Below, piece after piece: positions 1-11,650 of a DNA stretch of 64,000 nt (position 1 is the stretch's first letter; the number at the start of each line of letters is the position of its first letter). The translations under genes were made by a program, and so were the position numbers. Location of the stretch: NCBI GenBank assembly GCA_963580285.1, contig OY757013.1:156477033-156541032 (forward strand), read 5' to 3'. Source of the stretch: Lucinisca nassula (Eukaryota > Mollusca > Bivalvia > Lucinida > Lucinidae). The notes below the pieces were generated by a model. That model was not told where the DNA came from and did not search any database. It saw only the letters and a list, made by a program, of their open reading frames with translations.

Positions 1-105
1 TATATCCGATGTTAAGGTTTTTGCGGACAGAAAAGCAAACACGGACAGACAGACAGACAGACAGACAAACCAAAACTATTTTCTCCCGAATCTTTGATTC
101 CCGGG
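1..105 (+). repeat. 3' end of a tandem-repeat (pearl-like) element
   Basis: A GACA tetranucleotide run at about 40-67 is followed by a hairpin (about 83-105, stem CCCGAATC/GATTCccGGG) and GGGGCATA. The same order (tetranucleotide run, hairpin, CATAAAA-like end) closes the elements at 3812, 10290, 31457 and others, so this is read as the right end of one whose body lies outside the window. Confidence 0.5.
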
Positions 106-175
106 GCATACACAAGTAGAAACGATTCAGAATTTTAGGGCACCTAAAGATCAAAAAGGGGTCAAAAGTTCATTA

Positions 176-487
176 CCGCCACGTAAAATTGATTTAAGCC
201 CCCCAGTGGAATTCGTTCCCTCTGACCGTTCCAAGGCGGTTCTTCTGTCGCGGTTTATTTTTGTTATGATTTGTCTTTGGGTGTTTGTGTGGCTTATATT
301 TTTTTATTTTGGATAGCATATTGGCCATTTTGTGGGAAAGTAACTGTCCTTTTGGCTTTCCGCTATTGATGTTTCCATTAGGGTCTATTGTTTCATATTT
401 GTATTTCTTTCCCTTTGGTATCTCTGATGAGAGCTATGGGTTAATTGTACCGATTCCTGATCATTGCCTCCACTTCTATTTTACAAA
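176..487 (+). repeat. Penelope-like element 3' UTR fragment
   Basis: Closely matches the 3' UTR that follows the Penelope-like reverse transcriptase at 49480-49811, from the GCCACGTAAAAT segment to the final CTTCTATTTTAC. It is 5' truncated and carries no coding sequence. It abuts gypsy sequence at its right end, so it probably inserted into the gypsy element. Confidence 0.7.
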
Positions 488-1056
488 TTATAAAATAAAT
501 TTATTTATTGGTAAGTTATGTTCACCATTGTTTGATCTACGGAAAAAGGGAACGTCATTTGTCTGGTCAAAATATTGTGAACAAGCCCGGTTATCTTTAA
601 AACATGCAATGACGTCATCGCCAATATTAGCTTTTCCAGACATGAATAAACCGTTCTTTCTCACTTGTGTTGCATCAAGATCAGGATAAGGGTTTATATT
701 AGGACAACTAGATGGAAGTCAAAAGGAACAGGTCATAGAATTTGGGGATAGAGCATTACATGGAGCTGAGAAAAACTACTCCGTCTCAGAACTAAAATGC
801 ATTGCAATAATTGAAGTGATAAAGGCATATAAGCCTCACCTTGTTTAAACTCTTTAACTAACTCACAAAATGGTAGACTGACAAGATGGGCATGATTTCT
901 ACAAGGGTTTAGATATAAGGTAGTTTACCGAAAGTGGGAAGATAGTATTGCTGATGCTCTTTCTAAGCTAACAAAAGAAGCCCGAGAGGGTAATGGCTCG
1001 GAGAACGACTACGTACTTGACACCTTTTTCATCGCTTTAGAAAGCGGTGTACAGGG
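488..1056 (+). pseudogene. Ty3/gypsy pol remnant: RT thumb and RNase H
   Basis: The frame 490-848 reads as the end of a Ty3/gypsy reverse transcriptase plus RNase H. Hallmarks are KKGTSFVW, SPILAFPDMNKPF, then GFILGQLD and ALHGAEKNYSVSELKC. A second block at about 880-1000 (FLQGFRYKVVYR, ADALSKL) is the RNase H end. Breaks: the TDAS motif reads CVAS, so the first catalytic aspartate is lost; an in-frame TAA at 687-689; a TAA at 846-848. The 5' part of pol is missing, replaced by a Penelope-like 3' end. Downstream 1057-1270 is probably gypsy spacer but has no recognisable motif. Clearly dead. Confidence 0.8.
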
Positions 1057-1270
1057 TAGCAAGAATATGTTCCGTTCCCATGAAAACAAACCAAAACTGT
1101 CAGACAATACAGACCCAGCCAAATAGCACCTACATCATACACTTAGCTATCCTAAATCAACATAAACACTACAGACACAAGTGGGGACTTCACCCACAGT
1201 ACAAACAAAAAGGAGTGATTAGAGATGTGTTTCGATTTCAGTGTTCAAGCAAACGTATCCATACTTGAAC

Positions 1271-1612
1271 TAAAACAAAATAGAAGTGGAGACAATGATC
1301 AGGAATCGATATCGCTAACCCGCAGCTCCCAGCAGAGACACCAAAGGGAAAGAAACACACACACGAAACAACAGACCCCAATGGAAACATCAACAGCGGA
1401 AAGCCAAAAGGACAGTTACTTTCCCACAAAATGGCCAATAGGCTATCCAAAATAAAATAACACAAGCGACACAAAAACCCAAAGACAAACCATAACAAAA
1501 ATAAACCGCGACAGAAGAACCGCCCTGGAACGGTCAGCGGAAACGAATTCCACCGGGGGGCTTCAATCGATTTTACGTGGCCACAATCCCCGCCCTTACT
1601 TCCGTCGCGATA
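1271..1612 (-). repeat. Penelope-like element 3' UTR, first of a tandem pair
   Basis: Reverse complement of the 3' UTR seen at 49480-49811, including CGCGACGGAAGT and GGCCACGTAAAATCG. Its 5' side at 1612 directly abuts the 3' end of a second copy, so the two are head-to-tail. This arrangement is known for Penelope-like elements. Confidence 0.7.
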
Positions 1613-2104
1613 AAGTAGAAGTAAAACAAAGATCAGGAATCGATACAATTAACTTACTCCATCCATCAAAGACACAAAAGGGAAAGAAACACAAACATAA
1701 AGCGACACACCATAATGGAAATCTAAACAAAGGAAGGCCATAAGGACAGTTACTTTCCCACAAAATGGTCATATTACCATCCAAAATCAAAAGACACAAG
1801 TGATACAGACAGTAAGTAACAAACAACAACATAAATCGCCACAGAAGAACCGCCCTGGAACGGTCAGTGGAAAGATTTCCACTGTGGGGGGGGGGGGGGG
1901 GGGCTTAAATCGATTTTACGTGGCCACAATCCTCGCCCCCACTTCCGTCGCGATTTAGACAAATAATTTGTTCAGTCCACATGAAGGCCTCCTAACTCAT
2001 CCGTGCAACATCTCCGTGAACACAGATAATCAAAGAACCACAGAGGTGAGACAACGGCGAGGACTCGACAGCAAGAAACCACTGAAATGCTGGAGCAAAA
2101 GAAA
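1613..2104 (-). repeat. Penelope-like element 3' UTR, second of a tandem pair
   Basis: Longer copy than its neighbour. It extends upstream to the segment matching 49340-49480 (CTGTCGAGTCCTCACC region on the minus strand). It carries a run of about 19 G at 1886-1904. It ends where gypsy integrase sequence resumes at about 2105, so the pair interrupts the gypsy pol gene. Confidence 0.7.
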
Positions 2105-2504
2105 AGTCTGAAACAACAGAGCCCACTGAGGATCTTTTAAATTTAATCTCTATGCAAAAGCACTGTACGGATTTCAAAGCTATTTAGAATTAGTTGGCTA
2201 AAATGACATACCAGAAGATAAAAAATTAGGAAAGCTGTCCACTATGAAAAACAAATATTTTGATCTCCTGGATGGTGTTAAGATACACAGGTTCCAGCCC
2301 CGATCCAAAATAAACCGACAAATGAACAATTCATATTTCAAATAGCACATCCTTAAGGCCCTTCAAGATTACCATGATAACAATAGTCACTTTGGGTAAA
2401 AAATGTATATAGCGCAATAAAAGCAAAGTACTATTATCCCCGCATGTTTCAGCAAATATATGACTATGTGAAATCATGTGACAGGTGCCAGAGGCTGACA
2501 TGAG
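2105..2504 (+). pseudogene. Ty3/gypsy integrase N-terminal (zinc-binding) region
   Basis: Conceptual translation gives fragments of the integrase HHCC region: HILKALQDYHDNN, then SHFG, then YDYVKSCDRCQ at about 2458-2490. Several stops and frame changes interrupt it. The segment 2162-2428 occurs again at 7530-7796 with the same stops. Confidence 0.75.
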
Positions 2505-3396
2505 ATGCTCACCCAAACAACTCCATTGAATCCATTTCCAGTTGCCAAGGATTTTGAGCGATTACATATTGATTTGATACGATCTCTACCTAAAACAACA
2601 GCAGGTCATGAATATATTCTAGTTTGTGTGGCTACATTTTCTCGTTGGGTTGAAGCTTTTCCATTACATGATCAGATTGCATCTACTATTGCTAGGGTGT
2701 TGCATGAGATCTTCTGTCGTTTTGGCAGCCCGATCAGTATGGCCTCAGATAGGGTAGGAACTTCCTCTCATAGCTTTGCGATGCAGTCTGTGAAATATAT
2801 AAGGCATATGACTGTCGGCGATAACCCGAGGGCCAATGGCTGTATCGATTGCCAGAATGCTTCTATATCACAGACCCTTCGTGCCTACATTAACAAGCAT
2901 CAGAACAACTAGTACCTTCTGCTGCCAAACGTCCTCGTGTCAATTCAGTCAGCATTAAGTACAGAAACTTCAGGTTACACTTCTTTCAAACTGCTGTTCG
3001 GAAACGCAATGAGACTTCCATTTGATACTCTCTTGTCCCAAAGGAGACATTAAATCCAGAAGCAAAGATTCATTTAACAAACCTTAATGATAGGCTCAAA
3101 CTTTTACAAGAACAGGCGACTAAAACACGTAGTTGTCACAAAATGAAAGCAAGCAGTCACATGATGCGAAAGCCAAGGATTCTAATTTCTTGTTAGGAGT
3201 ACAAGTGTTGCTTAAGGTACACAAAACTAGGTCAGAGTATGCTAAGAAATTTGTAGACAAATTCTGTGGTCCATTCTTTATAAAGGAAAATGGTCCTTTT
3301 GACATATATAACACCTATGAAAAAGCAGACTGCCGTGACAACAAAAACAAAAACTTCATAAATGCACGGGACCTGAAAAGATACTATGATCCATGA
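2505..3396 (+). pseudogene. Ty3/gypsy integrase core and C-terminal region
   Basis: The open frame 2505-2912 carries the integrase core: ERLHIDLI with the first catalytic aspartate, RWVEAFPL, and SDR with the second. The third acidic position, normally glutamate in an ERQN-type motif, reads DCQN, so it is changed. A stop follows NKHQNN at 2912. A second open stretch at 3133-3396 is the integrase C-terminal region (VLLKVHKT, FCGPFFIKENGP, INARDLKRYYDP). The two stretches are out of register with each other. Known role of the family: joining retroelement cDNA to host DNA. This copy is inactive. Confidence 0.85.
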
Positions 3397-3811
3397 AATT
3401 ACCAGTATGAACCGCCGATGTGAGGATTTTTGAAACTGAAAATGAATTTGATGCACATTAATTTATCACCAGAATGAAAATGAATCCAAAGAACAAAACA
3501 CAGACTAGCAGTTCAATTTCGACGAAAACAACAAGAATATCGGTGAAACCGATGGATGCTCCCCGAAGATGCAATAGTCGGAACAGGAAGCATTATCCTA
3601 GTTAAAGAGCGGTATACTGTGTCTACTCACTGTACTTCAAAATGGAGTATAACAAAACCTGTCGTTGGACAGATTAGCTTGCCTGGTGGCACTGTCATGC
3701 AAACATCAGCAACACAAAAGTCGGAATAAATCATATCAGAATGATGAGAGGTTAATAATGAAAGGCTGTTTGCAATGGAACTCCGTTTACAGTTGGAAAG
3801 ATTTCTGCCTC
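3397..3811 (+). other. Probable gypsy pol C-terminal extension, decayed
   Basis: Short open stretches (for example around 3555-3720) follow the integrase end in the same orientation but show no domain I recognise. Assigned to the gypsy element by position only, because coding sequence of similar character resumes at 4981 after the tandem-repeat insertion. Confidence 0.35.
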
Positions 3812-4975
3812 CAGCAAGTTTTTCTAAAAATAGCCGCAGTGACCTTGACCTTGAGCCCAGGACCCTGAAAGTCAAACTTGCTCGTGATATTATCATACCC
3901 AACATTTGTGTGAAGTTATATTAAAATCGATCAGCAAATGACGACGCTAGAGGGATGACAAAGTTTTTTTTTCTAAAAAAAGCCGTAGTGACCTTGACCT
4001 GAAGCCCAGAACCCTGAAAATAAAATTTGCTTAAGATATTATCATACCCAACATTTGTGGAAAATTATATTAAAACCCATCAATAATTGTAGGCACTAGA
4101 GCGATGACAAAGTTTTTTTTTTTTTTTAAAATAACCACAGTGACCTTGACCCCAGGATCCTGAAAGTGGAACTTGCTCGAGATATTATTGTACCCAAAAT
4201 TTGTGTGAAGTTATTTTAAAATTCATCAGCAAATGATGACGCTAGAGCGATGAAAAAGTTTTGTTTGTAAAAATAGCCTCAGTGTCCTTGTCCTTGAGCT
4301 CAGGACCCTGAAAGTTGAACTTGCTCGAGATATTATCATACTCAACATTTGTGTGAAATTATATTAAAATCCATCAAAAAATGTAGGCATTAGAGCGAAA
4401 ACCAAGATTTTTCTAAAAATAGCCACAGTGACATTGACCTTGAACCCAGGACCCTTAAAGTCGAACATGCTCAAGATATTATCATACCCAACATTTGTGT
4501 GAAGTTATATTAAAATCCATCAATAAATGTAGGCACCACAGTGATGACAAAGTTTTTCTAAAAATAGCCACAGTGACCTTAAACTGCAGCTTTAAACAAA
4601 GTACCATAACTCTGTGACAAACCATCTAATCAGAAAGCACGGATAATATGCGCATCCTCTATTGCTGCTTAAGATTCCATTAAAGTTTCGTTGAATTTCG
4701 GCAAGTAGTTGCTGAGAATTCGCGTGGACACGAACATTTCCCTATATATTCATGCAGAATTCATCGAAGGGCCATAACTGTTGGAAAAATCATCGAACCA
4801 GAACAAGCAGGTGATATGCGCATCCACCTTCGATACTTAATATTCCCATGAAGTTTCACTGAAATCCGACCAGTAGTTTCTGAGAATTCGCGTGGACAAG
4901 AGCGGGACAGACGCACGGACGCATGGACAAAGCGGCGACTATATGCTCCCCCGAAATTCTTCGGGGAACATAAAA
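3812..4975 (+). repeat. Tandem-repeat (pearl-like) element, about 145-bp units
   Basis: About six degenerate units begin near 3832, 3982, 4131, 4275, 4422 and 4566 (spacing 144-150). Each starts with a version of AGTGACCTTGACCTTGAG. A non-repeat block follows, then GACGCACGGACGCATGGAC, then the hairpin 4948-4966 (CCCCGAA-ATTC-TTCGGGG) and ACATAAAAATG. It interrupts the gypsy element between pol fragments. Confidence 0.8.
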
Positions 4976-4980
4976 ATGTA

Positions 4981-5146
4981 GAACAGAATGCAGAAGATAG
5001 TCATGAAATTAGAATGGTTAGTTGTCCGGTTAGAACCGTCATGGTAGGACGAGAAAATGTGTCTGAAGAATTGAAAAGACAATTGTACATTAGGCATACT
5101 AGATCAGGAAAGAAACGGAATCGTCACTACAAGTATTTTAACTGAT
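4981..5146 (+). pseudogene. Gypsy pol C-terminal tail
   Basis: An uninterrupted frame of about 55 codons ends at the TGA at 5144-5146. It is basic near the end (HTRSGKKRNRHYK). It has no start codon of its own, directly follows the inserted tandem-repeat element, and precedes the env-like region, so it is most simply the end of pol. Confidence 0.4.
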
Positions 5147-5454
5147 AGCTTCGTATAATATTGGTTCAGTTGGGTTTTGTCATTCAGATACTTTTGCTTT
5201 AACTTTTATTAGTTTCTGCAAGAATGTAGTCTATAAGAATTTATATCTAAAATAGTCAGAAGGACATTGTTTCAGACAGCTCTGCACCATCTTGTATACT
5301 GCATACATAAAAAGGTGAAACATGCGGTTAAGACCCCCCCCCCCCCCACACACACACACACACACTAAGAAAGTCTGACTTTCTGTTTATAAGTGCTGGA
5401 GTAAGTAAAAGACGCATTTTACTGTTCACCCGGCCGAGACACATCCTTCCCCCT
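5147..5454. other. Pol-env spacer with C-run and (CA)n microsatellite
   Basis: No coding signal. 5334-5365 is a run of C followed by about ten CA units. Just before the env-like frame, a pyrimidine-rich stretch ends in TCTTGTAG (about 5442-5468), a plausible 3' splice site for a spliced env transcript. That reading is inference. Confidence 0.4.
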
Positions 5455-7370
5455 TTGTGTCTTGTAGTGACATGGTGCAGAGTCAAGTTGGCAATGTTGT
5501 TTCTGCTGATCCTTTTGACTGCAACGGTATCTCGATCTCTACGGCCCGAGCTTCACCGAATGAAATTTGGAGTTGTGTTTGAGCATGAAGCCCAGCTACA
5601 GTTGTTTAAAGAAAATTGGATCCATACATTTGAGGTCCAACTTCCAGAAGATATCAGCTTGATTCCATTATCAGGCTGTACTAAAGATGTTAATACCTGC
5701 TCTATTGTTAATGATGTATAGCTTGAAATTAACCAGTTTAGGCAAGAGACTGCTCTGACATTGAATTACACAAAAGTCACAGTTACGAACTTAGTTCCAG
5801 AAGGAAAACAAGTGATAAATGGGAGGAAAACATGTTCAGTCCTACCGTTTATCGGGGAGCTATCCAAGACGTTATTTGCCACTGCTACATTTGAAGATGT
5901 ACAGATTTTAGGGAGACACATACACGCTTTGAATAAATTGAGTAGAAATGTTGTTGAATCTGTCCAACAGCATGAACACAATATGCCGTCATACACCTAA
6001 ACAGTCGACGACAGAATAACTAATGTAATGAAAGACATTAAGTAAAATTGAAATGGCAATTTCCCATATACAATCACAACTTTTTTTAATCTTTTGAAAA
6101 TCTTGAACGGTCTTTAACCGCTATGGGGGTAATGCTATCGAAGCAGATAGAAAATTCTAGGAAACTTGAAACTAGATTCCAGGAACTAATTCAGGGTGTA
6201 TATGAATTAGTAGAAGGCAAATTATCACCCCATCTGGTTTCATCGCACCCCGTCTAATTGCATTAGGGACATTCAAATCATCCTTAATAATAAGTTTCAG
6301 GCCTTTCATTTAATCCTTACAGATCCAAAGGACATTTACAAGTAAGTTCATACATTCTACTTACGTAATGACACGAAAGTGTTCATTTCAGTTATATTTC
6401 CCTTTTCACCTTTTGAAGAGCCATTAACCATGTTCAGAAATTTAACATTTCCTGTCCTAATAAATGAGACTTCCAATTACACAACTCGTTTAGTCAACCT
6501 TCCAAACATACTAGCTGTGACGAACAATTTTGCATACTACACGACGTTGAATGAACAATACCTTAATAAATGCAGTAGAACTAAATTAGTCACATGTAAG
6601 TTTTATACAGGTTCTAATAACCTTTACAAATAATAATTGTGAACTAACTTTTTTTAAGAATGACAAAACTCTCATAAAATCTTTATGCAATTTTAGAATC
6701 TCATTGGATCATGTCCAACCCCAAGTAATAGAAATATCCGATTGAACTGTACCAGTGTATAAAACAAAGATCCTGGAATGTGAGTGCGAAAAGGGTAGGA
6801 CAACGGAAACTGGATGTGCTTTTTGTATTTTAAACCGTCAGTGTAGATGTGCTTTTTCTAAACATGACATGTATTTACCACCCCATCTCTGATACAAATT
6901 GTAAGGTGCACCCGTTTAACCTAGCGTTGTTACAGCAGTTTTTCAATGATACCTCACTTAAGAACATCGATGGTAACACACAATTCAAAATCCTTTACAG
7001 GTTGAAACCCCTGCCTTGCAAATATATAATCATACCGTGTCAAGCATTGTTGCCGATGACCGAAAAGCCCATTTAAGTATGCCCATTTAAGTTAACAAAA
7101 GATTGCCAAGCCGCTAGCGATGAAGCAGTAGTCTTTTAATTCATGACAGAATCTATCTTATCAGGGGACATCTCTCTAAATGAGGGACGGCCCAGTGGAG
7201 ATGATATCTTATTATATACCACTACCGCTACAGCTGTTTTTTCTCCGCTGTTGCCTTTGTCCTGACCTTTTCAAAGTTGAGGAAAGTTTTAGTAATAATT
7301 TCTGTACTTCAGAGTGCTAAACAGATACACGCCGCAGCATTGCCTTCTTTTATTTATCAAAATAACAAAA
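5455..7370 (+). pseudogene. Envelope-like glycoprotein remnant of the gypsy element
   Basis: Three stretches in one reading frame (5455-5721, 5761-6000, 6379-6633) plus later frame-shifted pieces. Near the start is a hydrophobic leader (LAMLFLLILL). At about 5820-5935 comes GRKT followed by LPFIGELSKTLFATAT and HIHALNKL, the pattern expected around the processing site and fusion-peptide region of gypsy/errantivirus-type envelope proteins. Helical sequence follows at about 6090-6230. A hydrophobic stretch near 7225-7300, followed by a short tail ending LPSFIY, fits a membrane anchor. Breaks include in-frame stops at 5719 and 5998, frameshifts between 6000 and 6379, and several stops after 6633. 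Nonfunctional. It could be another viral-type glycoprotein, but the position after pol favours env. Confidence 0.6.
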
Positions 7371-7527
7371 CTACAGCTCACCCACCAAGTATTGTTTACA
7401 GAGGCAGATGTAACGATTGAGCACTATATACTAGTCATTTGCTTGCACGTTCATACTCTTTTTGACTATAATAATGGCAACCTACATAATAAAATGTAAT
7501 TCTAAACGAACTGTATTATTAGCCAAG

Positions 7528-7796
7528 GTAACTGTACGGATTTCAAAGCTATTTAGAATTAGTTGGCTAAAATGACATACCAGAAGATAAAAAATTAGGA
7601 AAGCTGTCCACTATGAAAAAAAAATACTTTGATCTCCTGGATGGTGTAAAGATACACAGATTCCAGCCCCGATCCAAAATAAACCGACAAATGAACAATT
7701 CATATTTCAAATAGCACATCCTTAAGGCCCTTCAAGATTACCATGATAACAATAGTCACTTTGGGTAAAAAAATGTATATAGCGCAATAAAAGCAA
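7528..7796 (+). repeat. Second copy of the gypsy integrase N-terminal segment
   Basis: Near-identical to 2162-2428 over about 265 bases, including the same in-frame stops, with a few substitutions and one extra A in the run near 7770. It lies downstream of the env-like region, where an integrase segment does not belong. Confidence 0.85.
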
Positions 7797-8596
7797 ATGT
7801 GAACACACACCTTCGAGAACGCCGATTGTGTACCAAATTACTGGGAAATTAAATCACCTGCCGAGGTCTAATTTGTAACAATACATGGCAAGGTGTATCC
7901 GACAACAGAATTTGGTTGACATTTGAAATGAAAAATAAACTGACATATAGAACTGTTTACATAAAGATTTCTATGTTGAAAGGTAGAAAACTTAAGAAGA
8001 ATGTTTCATAGCACATATTATTATATACCCAGAAAATGTCCCGTTTTCTTTGTACAGAAGTTACCGGTCAATATTTTTCCATATTGCCCGTAGTCAAGTT
8101 CATATTGCCCGGAGATAAGCAGTCTCGTGCATAACAGAACTACTTTCAAATTTCTCAGTTTTGAATCTTAAAAATCGGCAGCCATCTTGTCGTGCGAATC
8201 GACTTAAAGAACGTAAAACAAAAAGAATATAGGTTCTGACAAAGTTTATAAACCGCATTTTATGCTGTCAAATATGACCTACCTGCAATCTGTTTAGATT
8301 TTCAAAACTTTCTTCTAAGAAATCAGGAGAATTATGAAAGAAATTAAACCGACGCTTCGGAAAAAAATGTCCTGTGTTTGGAAATGTCAATGTTTTTAAT
8401 GACGTCACATCCACCAACGTCAACGTCGTCTTCACTTTGGCGCCGTTTTTCAACGAGTAGGGAGACACTTAACGACCTTCATTATTTTCCATTTCAAACC
8501 ACTTAAAAGATGTATAATCTGATTTTACGTTCAGAAATTCATACCAGGCAATCCTGAATTCTAGCCATCATTTGAAATTTTGGGTATATAATAAAA
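7797..8596. other. Unassigned AT-rich sequence
   Basis: No coding region, repeat family or RNA gene recognised on either strand. Confidence 0.4.
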
Positions 8597-8780
8597 AGGT
8601 TATTGACTTTATATTGTGAAATATTCGGCACTCGTTCATATGGCGAAGACACACTCGCAAGCTCGTGCGTCCTTCGCCATATGAACTCGTGCCGAATATT
8701 TCACAATATAAAGTTATTGCTCGTGCGTCCTTCGCCATATGAACTCGTGTCGAATATTTCACAATATAAAGTCAATAACC
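8597..8780. mobile_element. Palindromic MITE with a duplicated right arm
   Basis: AGGTTATTGACTTTATATTG at the left is matched in inverted form by CAATATAAAGTCAATAACCT at the right. The arm containing TTCGCCATATGAACTCGTG occurs twice on the right and once, inverted, on the left. No transposase. Confidence 0.75.
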
Positions 8781-10289
8781 TATAAATCTGTGCACTTTTT
8801 TATTTAGCATTAACGTCTACTATTTCCAATCCAATAATGCCCATACCTCTGAAACTGGTTACTGAAAGCACCGCCGCTTGGTTAAGTAAAAAGACACTAT
8901 TTTCATTCCCCCAGAATGACTGCATTACTCAAATACATATGTTTATGGCAATGTATAGTCATATTGTTCTGTCATGTTTCATGGTTTGCAATCATGTCTT
9001 TGTCATGTATTTCATAATGTATGTATTGTACGTATTTAGACATAACTTGGGTTAATCATATTACCCATATTGAATAGAATTGTACTTGTCAGAACTGTAT
9101 ATTAAATGTTTTGAAAGTATTTTAGTACATGTCAATTTACGCTACCAGTGTGTCAGTCTAATTATATGTACTTTGCTTCCACAAATATCGTAATTACATT
9201 TGCAATTACTCAAGAAACGTAACCGACAGATTAATCACTTAATGTCGAGTGTGAGGTCATCTTAAGAAGGGTTTTCTCCTTGGGATTTCTTTATACAGTA
9301 CAACGGCTTTCGAATATTTGGGTGACCACTATTTCGAATAATTCTCAAACTGTGAAAACAGTATTTAGTTACATAAAAAACTTCTGTTATCAAGGTCATA
9401 TCAGTCACATTGTTGTATGTTAATTATTGTATATTGTTATAGTGAAAAGAACTTCAAAACAGGGCGAGCGTCGACCAAACTTTATGGGAATAAAGTTAAT
9501 TTTGGAAGGGGATTTGGTGTTGTGCAAATAAATAGTGAAATTAAATAAACAAATAAATTGAAAAATAAATAAATAAATATATAGGTAAATGCAAATAAAA
9601 ATGATTAAATTAATGAGAAAATGAAAATGAGCAAAACCACTCAGGTATTTCGACAATCAAAAGCGGAATTTAACTAAGTACCCCAAAGGCGATCAAACGT
9701 GATAAAGTTGACTTTTATCGCCATGTGCGCTGTAAAAGTTTGACAAGTGCATACTTATCTCGTCGCGAAAACTCAATCTTCCGGTCAAGAAGGGACATTT
9801 AGGGAAGTTTATTCGCTTAATTACCTGAGCCAAAATCATCTCGATCTTTCGGAACGGTATTACGTGTGATAATACCGTGGGGAATCCGCACCATCTGACC
9901 TTACATGGGGACGAAAAAAGAAGAAACGCAGAAGTGTATTGACATTCAAGTATTCGCAAAATACAGAATGAAAAACATTATTTCTGGAATCCATTCAGAT
10001 CAATTTAATACCAACCTGCTGTTTTAAAGTAAAATCTTGCAAAAAGGTGAGCTTGATAATTGGGCGCATTTTACCATGAATCGAACATGCAAAATGGAAA
10101 TTATTTCAAAGATAATGTCATAAAGGTTACTCATAAAACTACATATTGTACCGAGTATTTGTATTTTGATACCAAACATCGCGTGTTCTGGTCAAAATGG
10201 AAACGAACTAGAAATATGTCAATACAACACAAATGCCCCCGCCCAGGGGCCTACCTCCCCCTCCCCGGCAAAAAATGACATATTACAAT
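8781..10289. other. Unassigned AT-rich sequence
   Basis: Nothing recognisable apart from an A/T-rich AAATA-type low-complexity stretch at about 9525-9600. Short open frames here lack codon or domain support. Confidence 0.4.
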
Positions 10290-11582
10290 AACACCTGTCC
10301 TTAGGTCACTGGCAAAGATTGGTGTATGACAGATTAAACCTTGAAAAAATAACTATCAACATACCAAATAGGAACTCAATAATCAAATGGTTTGAAAAAT
10401 ATGAGCTCTTACAAACGTTAACATTAAACATTTCTAAGTCTGCAACCTTGACCTTAAGGTCATGGGCAAGGGCGGGGTTATGGCTGAATGCAACTTTTGA
10501 CCTGCAACAATCATCATTCAAAATATGTAGCAAATCCATCACATGGTTCAGGAAATATTGACTCTCAAAAATACAATATAAAAAAAATTCTATGTCTGTG
10601 ACCTTGACCTTTAGGTAAGGGGTGGAGGTATGGCTCAATGAAACTGGAAATGCAACTATTGTCATACCAAATATGAAGCAAATCCTTTATAAAGTTTGGA
10701 AAATATAAGCTATTAATATACTTAAATTTGAATATTTCTATGTCTGCGACGACCTTGAAGTCATAGACATGGGTGGGGGTATTTCTGAATAATACTTTGG
10801 ACCAGCATCTATCATCAAACCAAATATGAACCAAATTAATCATAAAAATTCAAGTTCAACGTGGTACAAATACCTTAAAAAAGTCTTAAACATTAAAAAT
10901 TTTCTAAGTGTGTGATCTTGACCTTGAGGTCATAGGTATGGGTGCGGGTATTGCTGAATAAACCATTGGACCTATATGTATCATCATACCGAATAAGAAC
11001 CAAATTCATTATACGGTTTGGAAAATATGAGCTCAAGTTCTACCTGGTACAAATACCTTAACCTGGGTCTTAAACATTAAAAAATTCAAAGTCCACGACC
11101 TTGACCTTGAAGTCATGGGTATGAGTATTCCTGAATAAAACTTTGGACCTATATCTATCATTTTACTAAATATAAACCAAATCCATTGTATGGTTTTGAA
11201 AATATGATTTCAAGTTCTACGTGGTACAAATACCTTAACCTGGGTCTTAAAAGTTAGAAATTTCTAAGTTCGTGACCTTGACCTTGAGGTCATGGGTAAG
11301 GGTGGGGGTATTGCTGAATAAAAATTTAGAACTATATCTATCATCATACTAAATATAAACCAAATCTATTGTATGGTTTGGAAAATATGAGCTCAAATTC
11401 TACCTTGTACAAAAACCTTAACCTGAGTCTAACAGGAGTACGTACGTACGTACGTACACTTTCGTACAGAAGGACGTACATTCGGACACCAGTACGCACG
11501 TACGCACGTACCCACGGACGCACGTACGGAAAACCGAAAAACTCTATGCCCCCGGCATCATCCGATGCGGGTCATAAAAATG
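10290..11582 (+). repeat. Tandem-repeat (pearl-like) element with TGACCTTGACCTT units
   Basis: Six units carry versions of TGACCTTGACCTTGAGGTCA near 10446, 10601, 10749, 10917, 11098 and 11275 (spacing about 150-180). The core is followed by a GTAC/ACGC/GGAC tetranucleotide tract (11438-11530), a hairpin at about 11549-11571 (CCCGGCATC-ATCC-GATGCGGG) and TCATAAAAATG. Confidence 0.8.
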
Positions 11583-11650
11583 TGTTGATGCACGCGCCAC
11601 ATACGTAACATGCGCGCGCATAAAGCTACAATTATTTTACATAGATTCCG

